Assembly: GCA_046153015.1 (NCBI GenBank) | Contig: JBJXGF010000088.1 | Location: 1 to 14,608, forward strand | DNA length: 14,608 bases | Direction: 5' to 3' | From: JBJXGF01 sp046153015 | GTDB taxonomy: Bacteria; Actinomycetota; Acidimicrobiia; Acidimicrobiales; CAIXPF01 | Shown here: positions 8,203 to 14,608 of the stretch, one piece after another | Layout: each line of letters opens with the position of its first letter | Numbering within the stretch: position 1 is the first letter of the stretch | The notes under the pieces: generated by a model | Database searches by the model: none | What the model saw: only the letters and a program-made list of their open reading frames with translations | Told to the model about the DNA's origin: nothing | Translations under genes and position numbers: made by a program

Positions 8203-9221
8203 TCGCGCTGCTGGCTGCCGAGTCGGCCAAGGCCAACTTCGCCGACTTCGAGGTCCCCCTGTGGGCGTGGGGCGCCCTCATCGCGGTGATCACCGTGCTG
8301 CTCGTCGGCGACCTGCTGATCGTGCACCGCACCCCGCACGACATCTCGCTGAAGGAGGCGGGGGTCGAGTCGGCCGTGTGGATCGCGGTCGGCCTGTCGT
8401 TCACGTTCGTGTTCTGGATCTGGCATGGCGGCGGCGCCGCCGGCGAGTACCTGTCGGGCTACCTGATCGAGAAGAGCCTCTCGGTCGACAACGTGTTCGT
8501 GTGGGCGGTGATATTCGGCTACTTCGGCGTGCCGCCGAAGTACCAGTTCCGGGTGCTGTTCTGGGGCATCTTCGGCGCCCTCGTGCTGCGGGCCATCTTC
8601 ATCTTCGCCGGCGTGGCGCTGCTCGAGGCCTTCGACTGGATCCTGTACGTGTTCGGCGCGTTCCTGCTGATCACGGCCATCCGGGTGGCTCGCCACAAGG
8701 AGGCGGAGGTCCATCCGGAGAACAACCCGGTGCTGCGCGTAGTTCGCAAGGTCGTGCCCTCGACGCCCGAGTACGACGGCCAGAAGCTGTTCACCCGGCG
8801 CAGCGGGCGCCTCCTGGCCACCCCGCTCTTCGCGGTCCTGATCCTCGTTGAGAGCACCGACGTGGTGTTCGCGGTCGACTCGATCCCGGCGATCCTCGCC
8901 GTGTCCCGCGTGCCGTTCGTGGTGTTCGCGTCCAACGCCTTCGCCATCCTCGGGCTGCGAGCGCTGTACTTCCTGCTGGCCGGCATGGCCGGCCGGTTCC
9001 GCTACCTCAACGTGGGCCTCGGCGTGATCCTCGCCTTTGTCGGCGTGAAGATGATGCTGGTCGAGGTGTATCACCTTCCCACCTGGCTCTCGCTCGGCAT
9101 CATCGCGGTGGTCCTGACGGTCACGATCGTGGCCTCCCTGCGGGCCGAGCGCCGAGAGCCGCCGCCGCCTGACAGCCCCGACTCGTTGGCGGCCAAGGCG
9201 ATCGACGCGGAGCCGACATGA
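8199..9221 (+). CDS. TerC-family integral membrane protein
   Basis: A 340-residue polytopic inner-membrane protein of the TerC/Alx family, whose members are linked to tellurium resistance and to manganese (metal ion) export, including metal loading of exported proteins. About eight or nine hydrophobic helices are visible, for example around residues 23-42, 60-77, 97-110, 118-142, 147-163, 207-222, 239-263, 272-290 and 297-313. Acidic residues within or next to them are typical of the family's ion path: D38 in VGDLLIVHR, D97 in KSLSVDNVF, and E218, D221 and D227 in VESTDVVFAVDSIPAIL. The Pro-rich tail is cytoplasmic-like. The ATG at 8199 gives the usual N-terminus directly before helix 1; the frame is open upstream but encodes low-complexity residues. 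It is coupled by ATGA to a universal stress protein, which suggests a stress or metal response unit. Confidence 0.93.
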   Translation: MIALLAAESAKANFADFEVPLWAWGALIAVITVLLVGDLLIVHRTPHDISLKEAGVESAVWIAVGLSFTFVFWIWHGGGAAGEYLSGYLIEKSLSVDNVFVWAVIFGYFGVPPKYQFRVLFWGIFGALVLRAIFIFAGVALLEAFDWILYVFGAFLLITAIRVARHKEAEVHPENNPVLRVVRKVVPSTPEYDGQKLFTRRSGRLLATPLFAVLILVESTDVVFAVDSIPAILAVSRVPFVVFASNAFAILGLRALYFLLAGMAGRFRYLNVGLGVILAFVGVKMMLVEVYHLPTWLSLGIIAVVLTVTIVASLRAERREPPPPDSPDSLAAKAIDAEPT

Positions 9222-9976
9222 GCGAGGGCCGCACCCTGCTCTTCGGCGACGACTCGTCGCCAGCCGCCGATCTCGCGTGGGCGTGGATCGAAGCCCAACG
9301 CTGGCCTGGTTGGCGGGTGGAGGTGGTCACGGCCGCCGATCCGCTCGGCCCCCCGCCCGACCCGGCGGCGGCCGAGCTCCACCCCTGGGAGCCCCCGTCG
9401 CCCCGTCGCCCCCGCCCGTCCGCAGCGCTCGAGCGGATCGATCACCTCACGGCGCGGCTCGACCCTCGCCTGGCGCTCTCCAGCCCGGCCGACCTGGTGG
9501 TGATCGGCCCCCGCGGCCCCGGCCTGTGGAAGAGCCTCCACCTGGGCAGCACCGCCGAGTGGCTGCTGGCCCATCCTCCCTCGCCGCTGGTGATCGCCCG
9601 CCGGGGCGAGCCGGTGCGCACGGTGCTCGCCGCGCACGACGGCTCGAGCCACTCCGAGGCCGCGCTCGCCGCGCTCGCCGCGCTGCCCTGGCTGGGCGAC
9701 GCGGCCGTCTCGGTGGTGGTGGTCGACGACGGGCGGAGCGCGGTGGCCGACGCGGCCGCCGCCGCCCAGCGCCGCCTGCCCGGCGCGGAGCTGCTCACCC
9801 GGGCGGGCAAGCCGACGGCGGTGATCGAGGGCCTGCTCGAGGAGCGCCGGCCCGATCTCGTGGCTCTCGGCACTCGCGGGCTCACCGGTATTCGCCGGCT
9901 GCGGGTGGGCTCCACCGCCGCCGCGGTCGCCCGCGCTGCTCCCTGCTCGGTGCTGGTGGCCTGCGCCGAGGGCTAG
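9218..9976 (+). CDS. Universal stress protein with two Usp domains
   Basis: A 252-residue cytoplasmic protein made of two UspA-like domains, about 1-128 and 133-250. Each carries the ATP-binding signature G-2X-G-9X-G(S/T): GPRGPGLWKSLHLGST (97-112) and GTRGLTGIRRLRVGST (218-233). The second domain also begins with the classic VLAAHDGSSHSEAAL strand-loop. In the first domain the region corresponding to the DGS loop reads FGDDSSPAADLAW (9-21). Such tandem Usp proteins bind ATP and modulate stress survival; the partner is unknown. The start overlaps the TerC-family stop (ATGA). The stop TAG (9974-9976) overlaps the convergent methyltransferase stop within one CTAG, so no terminator separates the two genes. 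Confidence 0.92.
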   Translation: MSEGRTLLFGDDSSPAADLAWAWIEAQRWPGWRVEVVTAADPLGPPPDPAAAELHPWEPPSPRRPRPSAALERIDHLTARLDPRLALSSPADLVVIGPRGPGLWKSLHLGSTAEWLLAHPPSPLVIARRGEPVRTVLAAHDGSSHSEAALAALAALPWLGDAAVSVVVVDDGRSAVADAAAAAQRRLPGAELLTRAGKPTAVIEGLLEERRPDLVALGTRGLTGIRRLRVGSTAAAVARAAPCSVLVACAEG

Positions 9977-10755
9977 CGCTCCGGCTTGCGGGCCGAGAAC
10001 GCCGCGATCGGATAGGTGAACCGAAGCCGACCCTGCTCGACTCGCGCGGCCACGCCCAGGCGGTGGCCCCCGAGCGAGTCGTGAAAGGCGCGGCGCACCG
10101 CGTCGGGGTCGGGCGAGAACGAGCGGGCCAGCAGGGTCTCGAGGTCGGCGTCGAGCCGGTAGCCGCCTTCGCGCTCGGGGGCCAGCCCGGCGGCGGCGAG
10201 CAGCTCGCGCTGCTCCCGCCGGGTGAGGTTGCGCACGTGCGAGGGGTCTCGCCGCACCTCGGCGGCGTCGTACGCAGCCGCAGCAGCTGGGTCCGGGTCG
10301 GCGGCCATGTCGACCACCACCACGCGCCCTCCCGGGCGGCAGATCCGCACGAGCTCACCCAGCGCGGCGGCCGGGTCCAGCGCGTGGTGCAGCGTGTAGC
10401 GCGACACCACCACCGAGCATGCGCCGTCGCCGAAGGGGAGCTCCAGCATCGAGCCGAGCACGAACGCGCAGCGCTGCGAGCGGCCGAGCTCGCCGGCGCG
10501 GGCCGCGGCCAGCTCGAGCATCGCCGCGGTGAGGTCGACCCCGATCACCCGCCCGGCCGTCGCCGCGAGGTGGGCGGCCACCACCCCCGGGCCGCAGGCC
10601 ACGTCGGCCACCACGTCGGCCGGGCCCGCCCCGGCCAGATCCGCCAGCAGCTCCAACGCCGCATGGTCGGTGATCGTGGGCGACGCGGCGAAGCCCTCGG
10701 CCTGGAGGGTGAACTGCTCCACGATGCGCCGGTCGTGCCCCACGGCCCGCTCCAT
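9973..10755 (-). CDS. Class I SAM-dependent methyltransferase
   Basis: 260 residues, UbiE/YcgJ-like. The SAM-binding motif I is VVADVACGPGVVAAHLA (48-64), with the ribose-binding acid at D74 (IGVDLTAAML). Later motifs include GSMLELPFGDG, SRYTLHHALDP and CRPGGRVVVVDM. These mark a Rossmann-fold small-molecule methyltransferase; the acceptor cannot be predicted. A C-terminal segment (DPSHVRNLTRREQRELLAAAGL) is common in family members of this shape. The ATG at 10755 is supported by a -10-like TACAGT exactly 6 nt upstream on the minus strand, without a Shine-Dalgarno, so the mRNA is probably leaderless. It is divergent from the lactonase-like gene across a 50-bp gap that must hold both promoters. 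Confidence 0.92.
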   Translation of the reverse strand: MERAVGHDRRIVEQFTLQAEGFAASPTITDHAALELLADLAGAGPADVVADVACGPGVVAAHLAATAGRVIGVDLTAAMLELAAARAGELGRSQRCAFVLGSMLELPFGDGACSVVVSRYTLHHALDPAAALGELVRICRPGGRVVVVDMAADPDPAAAAAYDAAEVRRDPSHVRNLTRREQRELLAAAGLAPEREGGYRLDADLETLLARSFSPDPDAVRRAFHDSLGGHRLGVAARVEQGRLRFTYPIAAFSARKPER

Positions 10756-10761
10756 CGCCGC

Positions 10762-10799
10762 ACTGTAGGCAGCCCCGGCCGCCTGCGCAGCGGTAGCGT
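10762..10799. promoter_or_regulatory. Divergent pair of leaderless -10 boxes
   Basis: TACAGT on the minus strand (10767-10762) is 6 nt from the methyltransferase ATG. TAGCGT on the plus strand (10794-10799) is 6 nt from the lactonase-like GTG. Only 26 bp separate the boxes, so the two -35 regions and bound polymerases would overlap. Confidence 0.55.
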
Positions 10800-10805
10800 G
10801 CGCGC

Positions 10806-11606
10806 GTGAGCCAGCCCGACGTGTACGAGGTCTACGCGGTGAAGTACGGCGAGCGCGACGCCCGCCGTCGCGACCACTTCATCGGCGGCGACCGCCACGA
10901 CGGCCCGATGCCGATGGACTACTTCGTGTGGGCGGCGGTCGGCCGGGAGCGCACCTGGGTGGTCGACACCGGCTTCGAGCGCGGCGACGGCGAGCGGCGG
11001 GGCCGCACCTGGCTGCGCTCCGCCGCCGACGGGTTGGCCGCGGTCGGCGTCGACGCGGCGCAGGTGAGCGACGTGATCCTCACCCACCTCCATTACGACC
11101 ACGTGGGGGGCTTCGCCGAGTTCCCGAACGCCCGCTTCCACCTGCAGGACCGCGAGATGGCCTTCGCCACCGGGCGGAGCATGACCCGCCGGGCCCTGCG
11201 GCACGCGTTCACGCCCGAGCAGGTGGCCGGGCTCGTGCTCGAGGTGTTCCGGGACCGGGTGGTGTTCCACGACGGCGACGACGAGGCGGCGCCCGGCCTG
11301 TCGCTCCACCTGATCGGGGGGCACACCGCCGGGCTCCAATCGGTGCGGGTGCGCACCCGGCTGGGCTGGCTGGTGCTGGCCTCCGACGCCGCCCACTACT
11401 ACGAGAACCTCCAGGCCGGCCGGCCCTTCCCCACGGTGGTCGACGTGGCGGCCATGCTCGAGGGCCACGACCGGCTCCGCCGCCTGGCCGACCGCGAGGA
11501 GCTGGTGGTGCCGGGCCACGACCCGCTCGTGCTGCGCCGCTACCCCCCGGCCGGGCCCGGCCTCGAGGGCATCGCCGCCCGGCTCGACGCCGAACCCGCC
11601 GGCTGA
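10806..11606 (+). CDS. Metallo-beta-lactamase-fold hydrolase, N-acyl homoserine lactonase-like
   Basis: 266 residues with the full di-zinc site: THLHYDHVGG (H94, H96, D98, H99), GGHTAG (H173), ASDAAHYYEN (D194) and VPGHDP (H238). The HLHYDHVGG and SDAAHYYEN forms, with a tyrosine near the metal site, resemble the AttM/AiiA-type lactonase branch, not glyoxalase II or beta-lactamases. It probably opens a lactone or similar ester in the cytoplasm; no signal peptide is seen. Whether the substrate is a quorum signal is unknown, and the family name should not be read as proof. The GTG start is placed by TAGCGT 6 nt upstream (leaderless). It is divergent from the methyltransferase. After the stop, 11607-11644 is GC-rich with a GGCGCCGGCGCC palindrome but no clear terminator. 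Confidence 0.9.
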   Translation: MSQPDVYEVYAVKYGERDARRRDHFIGGDRHDGPMPMDYFVWAAVGRERTWVVDTGFERGDGERRGRTWLRSAADGLAAVGVDAAQVSDVILTHLHYDHVGGFAEFPNARFHLQDREMAFATGRSMTRRALRHAFTPEQVAGLVLEVFRDRVVFHDGDDEAAPGLSLHLIGGHTAGLQSVRVRTRLGWLVLASDAAHYYENLQAGRPFPTVVDVAAMLEGHDRLRRLADREELVVPGHDPLVLRRYPPAGPGLEGIAARLDAEPAG

Positions 11607-11644
11607 TCAGGACGAGGCGCCGGCGCCGCCCCCGCGGCGTGGGC

Positions 11645-11681
11645 TACGGTGCACGCAGGTCCCGGTGTGACGCCTGACACA
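11645..11681 (+). promoter_or_regulatory. Promoter and TGTGAC-N4-GACACA element of first binding-protein gene
   Basis: The -10-like TACGGT (11645-11650) is followed after 15 nt by TGTGACGCCTGACACA (11666-11681), an imperfect inverted repeat. The same arrangement occurs before the second copy of the gene. The element would lie in the untranslated leader, where an operator or RNA-binding site could act. A G-run just before the ATG (about 11688-11693) may serve as the ribosome site. Confidence 0.45.
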
Positions 11682-11697
11682 GGTAACGGGGGGCCGC

Positions 11698-13146
11698 ATG
11701 ACCGCACACCGGACGGCACGACGAGCTGCGCTCGGACTTCTCCTCGGGATGGTGGCCCTCGCCTGCGGCAGCGACGGCGAGGGCGACGAGGCGGCGTCGC
11801 CCACCACCGCCGCTGCGGCGCCGGCCACCTCGGCGGCGGGCGCCACCAGCAACAGCTTCGGGCCGAGCAAGGACAACCCGAAGATCATCCTCGGGCCCGA
11901 GGGCTACAAGATCGACACGTCGAAGTGCCCGTCGGGCTGGAAGGACACCGACGGGGTGACCGACACGGAGATCAAGCTGGCCCACACGTTCGTGTTCTCG
12001 GGGAACCTGGCGGCCAACGGCGGGATCTCCCTGGCGATGAAGGCGTATCTCGAGCACATCAATGCCACCGAGGGTGGGATCAACGGCAAGAAGTTCAGCT
12101 TCACGGCGAAGGACGACGGCTACGAGCCGGCCCGCATGAAGGCGAACACCGACGAGCTGCTCGAGACCGTGAAGCCGGTGGCGATGCCGGCCATGGCGGG
12201 AACGCCTGGCAACCTGGCCACCTACGACAAGCTCAACGAGCAGTGCATGCCCGACATCCTGATCGGCTCGGGCCATCCGGCCTTCGCCGATCCGGTGAAT
12301 CACCCCTGGGTGACCAACAGCTATCTGCTGTATCCGCCGGAGGGGGCGATCCTGGCCGAGTACATCGCCAAGACGTTCGGCACGGGCACGACGGTGGGCG
12401 CCATCGTGCTCAACAACGACTTCGGCCTGTCCTACAAGACGGCCTTCGAGAAGAAGGCCAAGGAGGTCGGGATCAGCCTGGTGAAGGCCGAGCTCTTCGA
12501 CGGCGCAGCGGCCACGGTGACCAACGAGGTGACCACGGTGGCCTCGGCCAACGCCGACGTGTACGTGATCATGTCGGCCGGGGCCACCTGCACCCAGGGC
12601 ATCAACGCGCTGGCCACCAGCTCGTGGAAGCCCAAGGGCAAGGTGATCACCGCCACGTGCACCGGCAACTTCCTCACCGCCGCCGGCGCCGCGGCCGGCG
12701 ACTACGTGGGCGCCTCGTACCGCAAGGACACGAGCGACGGCGCCACCTACGCCAACGATCCCGACGCGCAAAAGGCGCGCGACGTGCTGAAGAAGGCCGG
12801 GCTCGACGAGAACGAGTACAACAACAACCTCGGCATCTGGTGGACGCTGCCGCTCGTGCAGATCATGAAGAACGCGGCGGCCATGCCGGGCGGGGTCACC
12901 AGGACGAACATCATGCTGGCGTCGTATTCGCTGAAGTTCGACCATCCGCTGAACTTGGGGACCGGCGCGAACCGGATCAAGTTCGAGATGAACGGCTTGA
13001 AGGACGTGGCCTACACCGAGGGGGCGCAGATGCAGCGCTGGACGCTCGGCGGCGACGGCAAGGGGCGCTGGGTGCAGTTCGGCGACGTGATCGAGCAGAA
13101 CGGGACCACCACCAACTGCTCGTGGGACGGCAAGACCTGCAAGTGA
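11698..13146 (+). CDS. ABC transporter substrate-binding lipoprotein (LivJ/Peripla_BP_6 type)
   Basis: 482 residues. A signal peptide with lipobox LALAC-like VALACGS (lipid-modified C23) is followed by an Asp/Gly- then Ala/Thr-rich linker (about 25-52), so the mature protein is anchored outside the membrane. The rest is a two-lobe type I periplasmic binding domain of the branched-chain amino acid/amide family: EIKLAHTFVFSGNLAANGGI (about 79-98), INGKKFSFTAKDDGYEPARM, AMPAMAGTPGNLA, VGAIVLNNDFGLSYK and ADVYVIMSAGATC. The ligand is not predictable from sequence. No permease or ATPase gene is in the window, so it may be an orphan or serve a transporter elsewhere. Several Cys residues after the signal could form disulfides. 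It is followed by a hairpin terminator and a close paralogue. Confidence 0.93.
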   Translation: MTAHRTARRAALGLLLGMVALACGSDGEGDEAASPTTAAAAPATSAAGATSNSFGPSKDNPKIILGPEGYKIDTSKCPSGWKDTDGVTDTEIKLAHTFVFSGNLAANGGISLAMKAYLEHINATEGGINGKKFSFTAKDDGYEPARMKANTDELLETVKPVAMPAMAGTPGNLATYDKLNEQCMPDILIGSGHPAFADPVNHPWVTNSYLLYPPEGAILAEYIAKTFGTGTTVGAIVLNNDFGLSYKTAFEKKAKEVGISLVKAELFDGAAATVTNEVTTVASANADVYVIMSAGATCTQGINALATSSWKPKGKVITATCTGNFLTAAGAAAGDYVGASYRKDTSDGATYANDPDAQKARDVLKKAGLDENEYNNNLGIWWTLPLVQIMKNAAAMPGGVTRTNIMLASYSLKFDHPLNLGTGANRIKFEMNGLKDVAYTEGAQMQRWTLGGDGKGRWVQFGDVIEQNGTTTNCSWDGKTCK

Positions 13147-13181
13147 AGCCAGCCCTCTCCTGAGCTGAGCCGAGCCGGGCA

Positions 13182-13213
13182 GGCCGGGGCGCCATGGCGG
13201 CGGTGCCCCGGCC
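13182..13213 (+). terminator. Strong hairpin terminator between the tandem binding-protein genes
   Basis: GGCCGGGGCGCC (13182-13193) pairs with GGTGCCCCGGCC (13202-13213): 12 base pairs with one G-T wobble, around the 8-nt loop ATGGCGGC. No U-tract follows, which is common for hairpin terminators in GC-rich actinobacteria. It lies 35 bp after the stop codon and before the next promoter. Confidence 0.7.
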
Positions 13214-13224
13214 CGCCGCCGCGC

Positions 13225-13260
13225 TACAGTGCCGACGGGCCCGGTGTGACGGTTGACACA
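13225..13260 (+). promoter_or_regulatory. Promoter and TGTGAC-N4-GACACA element of second binding-protein gene
   Basis: TACAGT (13225-13230) is followed after 14 nt by TGTGACGGTTGACACA (13245-13260), matching the element before the first copy. The half-sites are identical and only the inner bases differ. A GGGGGA run (about 13273-13278) precedes the ATG at a suitable distance. Confidence 0.45.
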
Positions 13261-13282
13261 ACAGCGCGGACTGGGGGATTCG

Positions 13283-14608
13283 ATGGGGGTACGGCGAGGA
13301 GTGCGGGCCGGCGCATTGTGCACGGTCCTGGGACTGACCGTGCTGGCATGCGGCAGCGACGGCGACGGGGACGCCGCCGCGCCGACGACGGCCGGCGGGG
13401 GGGCGGCCACCTCGGCGGCGGGCGCCACCAGCGCCAGCTTCGGGCCGAGCAAGGACAACCCGAAGATCATCCTCGGGCCCGAGGGCTACAAGATCGACAC
13501 GTCGAAGTGCCCGGCGGGCTGGAAGGACACCGAGGGCGTCACCGACGCCGAGATCAAGCTGGCCCACACGTTCGTGTTCTCGGGGAACCTGGCGGCCAAC
13601 GGCGGGATCTCGCTCGGCATCAAGGCCTATCTCGAGCACGTCAACGCCACCGAGGGCGGGATCAAGGGCAAGAAGTTCAGCTTCACGGCGAAGGACGACG
13701 GCTACGAGCCGGCCCGCATGAAGTCGAACACCGACGAGCTGCTCGAAACGGTGAGGCCGGTGGCGATGCCGGCTATGGCGGGAACGCCGGGGAACCTGGC
13801 CACCTACGACAAGTTGAACGAGCAGTGCATGCCCGACCTCCTGGTCGGTTCGGGCCATCCGGCCTTCGCCGATCCGATCAACCATCCCTGGGTGACCAAC
13901 AGCTATCTGCTGTATCCGCCGGAGGGGGCGATCCTGGCGGAGTACATCGCCAAGACGTTCGGCAAGGGCACCACGGTGGGCGCCATCGTGCTGAACAACG
14001 ACTTCGGCGCCGCGTACCGGTCCGGCTTCGAGAAGAAGGCCAAGGAGGTGGGGATCAGCCTCGTGAAGGCCGAGCTGTTCGACGCAACGGCGGCGACGGT
14101 CACGAACGAGCTGACCACGGTGGCGTCGGCCAACGCCGACGTCTACGTGATCATGTCCGCCGGGGCCACCTGCACCCAGGGCATCAACGCCCTGGCCACC
14201 AGCTCGTGGAAGCCCAAGGGCAAGGTCATCACCTCCACCTGCACCGGCAACTTCCTCACTGCGGCGGGCGCCGCGGCGGGGGACTTCGTGGGCTCGTATT
14301 GGCGCAAGGACACGAGCGACGGACCCACCTACGCCAACGACCCGGACGCCCTGAAGGCGCGTGACATCCTGAAGAAGGCCGGGCTCGACGAGAACGAGTT
14401 CAACAACAATTACGGCATCTGGTGGGCGATGCCGCTGGTGCAGATCATGAAGAACGCGGCCGAGCTCCCCGGCGGGGTCACGAAGACCAACATCATGCTG
14501 GCGTCGTATTCGCTGAAGTTCGACCATCCGCTGAACTTGGGGACCGGCGCGAACCGGATCAAGTTCGAGATGAACGGCTTGAAGGACGTGGCCTACACCG
14601 AGGGGGCG
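13283..14608 (+). CDS. Paralogous substrate-binding lipoprotein, C-terminus outside window
   Basis: The open frame from ATG 13283 reaches the right edge (442 codons). Signal peptide and lipobox VLACGS (C23) are at the same position as in the upstream copy, followed by an Ala/Gly/Thr linker and the same type I binding domain. Alignment with the first copy needs no gap after the linker; the spacing is a constant 1,582 bp. Most changes are conservative (for example DGVTDTEIK to EGVTDAEIK, and NNDFGLSYK to NNDFGAAYR). Clusters of difference fall near NNDFGAAYRSGFEKK and DFVGSYWRK, which could alter ligand contacts or lobe movement. It has its own terminator-isolated promoter, so it is probably expressed separately from copy 1. 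Only the final ~40 residues appear to be missing. Confidence 0.92.
   Translation, partial: MGVRRGVRAGALCTVLGLTVLACGSDGDGDAAAPTTAGGGAATSAAGATSASFGPSKDNPKIILGPEGYKIDTSKCPAGWKDTEGVTDAEIKLAHTFVFSGNLAANGGISLGIKAYLEHVNATEGGIKGKKFSFTAKDDGYEPARMKSNTDELLETVRPVAMPAMAGTPGNLATYDKLNEQCMPDLLVGSGHPAFADPINHPWVTNSYLLYPPEGAILAEYIAKTFGKGTTVGAIVLNNDFGAAYRSGFEKKAKEVGISLVKAELFDATAATVTNELTTVASANADVYVIMSAGATCTQGINALATSSWKPKGKVITSTCTGNFLTAAGAAAGDFVGSYWRKDTSDGPTYANDPDALKARDILKKAGLDENEFNNNYGIWWAMPLVQIMKNAAELPGGVTKTNIMLASYSLKFDHPLNLGTGANRIKFEMNGLKDVAYTEGA

Larger units (their letters stand above)
11645..14608 (+). repeat. Tandem gene duplication with identical DNA blocks
   Basis: The two binding-protein units repeat at a 1,582-bp offset. 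Blocks identical at the DNA level include 11853-11931 with 13435-13513 (79 bp) and 12907-13026 with 14489-14608 (120 bp, reaching the window edge). Intervening parts differ, including at silent positions. Confidence 0.85.

Noticed and set aside
10806..11606. Calling the metallo-hydrolase a quorum-quenching AHL lactonase
   Set aside because: The metal site fits the lactonase branch, but the substrate cannot be read from sequence, and no quorum-sensing gene is nearby.
13251..13278. TTGACA before the second binding-protein gene as a -35 box
   Set aside because: A -10 box at normal spacing would fall against the start codon, and the first copy has CTGACA only 17 nt from its ATG. The hexamer is better explained as part of the shared TGTGAC-N4-GACACA element.
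13246..14364. Plus-strand frame of 372 codons at the second binding-protein gene
   Set aside because: It is a shifted-frame reading. The frame from ATG 13283 gives the signal peptide, lipobox and full similarity to the upstream paralogue.

Overview
This window comes from a very GC-rich bacterial chromosome. The gene content fits Actinomycetota, and Acidimicrobiia is my best guess: an unusual eukaryotic-type kinase, a dnaG-rpoD pair, branched-chain-amino-acid-type binding lipoproteins in tandem, and starts that look leaderless. The class is inferred from gene style only. I see no rRNA, tRNA, CRISPR, transposase or phage gene.

Layout. (1) Positions 1-988, minus: N-terminal part of a Ser/Thr protein kinase that runs off the left edge. 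(2) 1152-4398, plus: a possible short leader ORF, then primase (dnaG) and the primary sigma factor (rpoD), linked by overlapping stop/start codons. (3) 4449-6565, plus: an alpha/beta hydrolase overlapping a fusion protein made of an S51-peptidase/GATase1-like domain and a cysteinyl-tRNA-synthetase C-terminal-like domain. (4) 6587-7966, minus: a radical SAM protein converging on that fusion gene. (5) 8063-9976, plus: a TerC-family membrane protein with a leader region, coupled to a two-domain universal stress protein. (6) 9973-10755, minus: a class I methyltransferase whose stop codon shares a CTAG with the stress-protein stop. (7) 10806-11606, plus: a lactonase-like metallo-beta-lactamase, divergent from the methyltransferase. 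(8) 11645-14608, plus: two tandem, closely similar substrate-binding lipoproteins. The second is cut by the right edge. A strong hairpin separates them.

The main discovery is in region 4. A conventional gene call ends the radical SAM protein at a TGA directly after ...EPWFC. Reading that TGA as selenocysteine gives the tail EPWFC-U-AEPTGEQFARI, ending at TAG only 21 bp from the convergent neighbour. C-U-A-E-P is the signature I recall for the CUAEP/CCAEP-tail radical SAM (seleno)protein family. A perfect 6-bp hairpin with a G in its AGUUC loop begins 14 nt after the UGA and fits the general form of a bacterial SECIS. The convergent neighbour carries a CysS-like C-terminal domain, so the locus may be a selenium/cysteine-linked modification module of unknown chemistry.

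Several starts (hydrolase, methyltransferase, lactonase-like, radical SAM, and the small ORF before dnaG) are preceded at 6-8 nt by a TANNNT -10 box and have no Shine-Dalgarno sequence. This suggests leaderless transcription is common here. The two binding-protein genes share an upstream layout: a -10 box, then TGTGAC-N4-GACACA, then ATG. All functions are inferred from sequence motifs; no database search was run.
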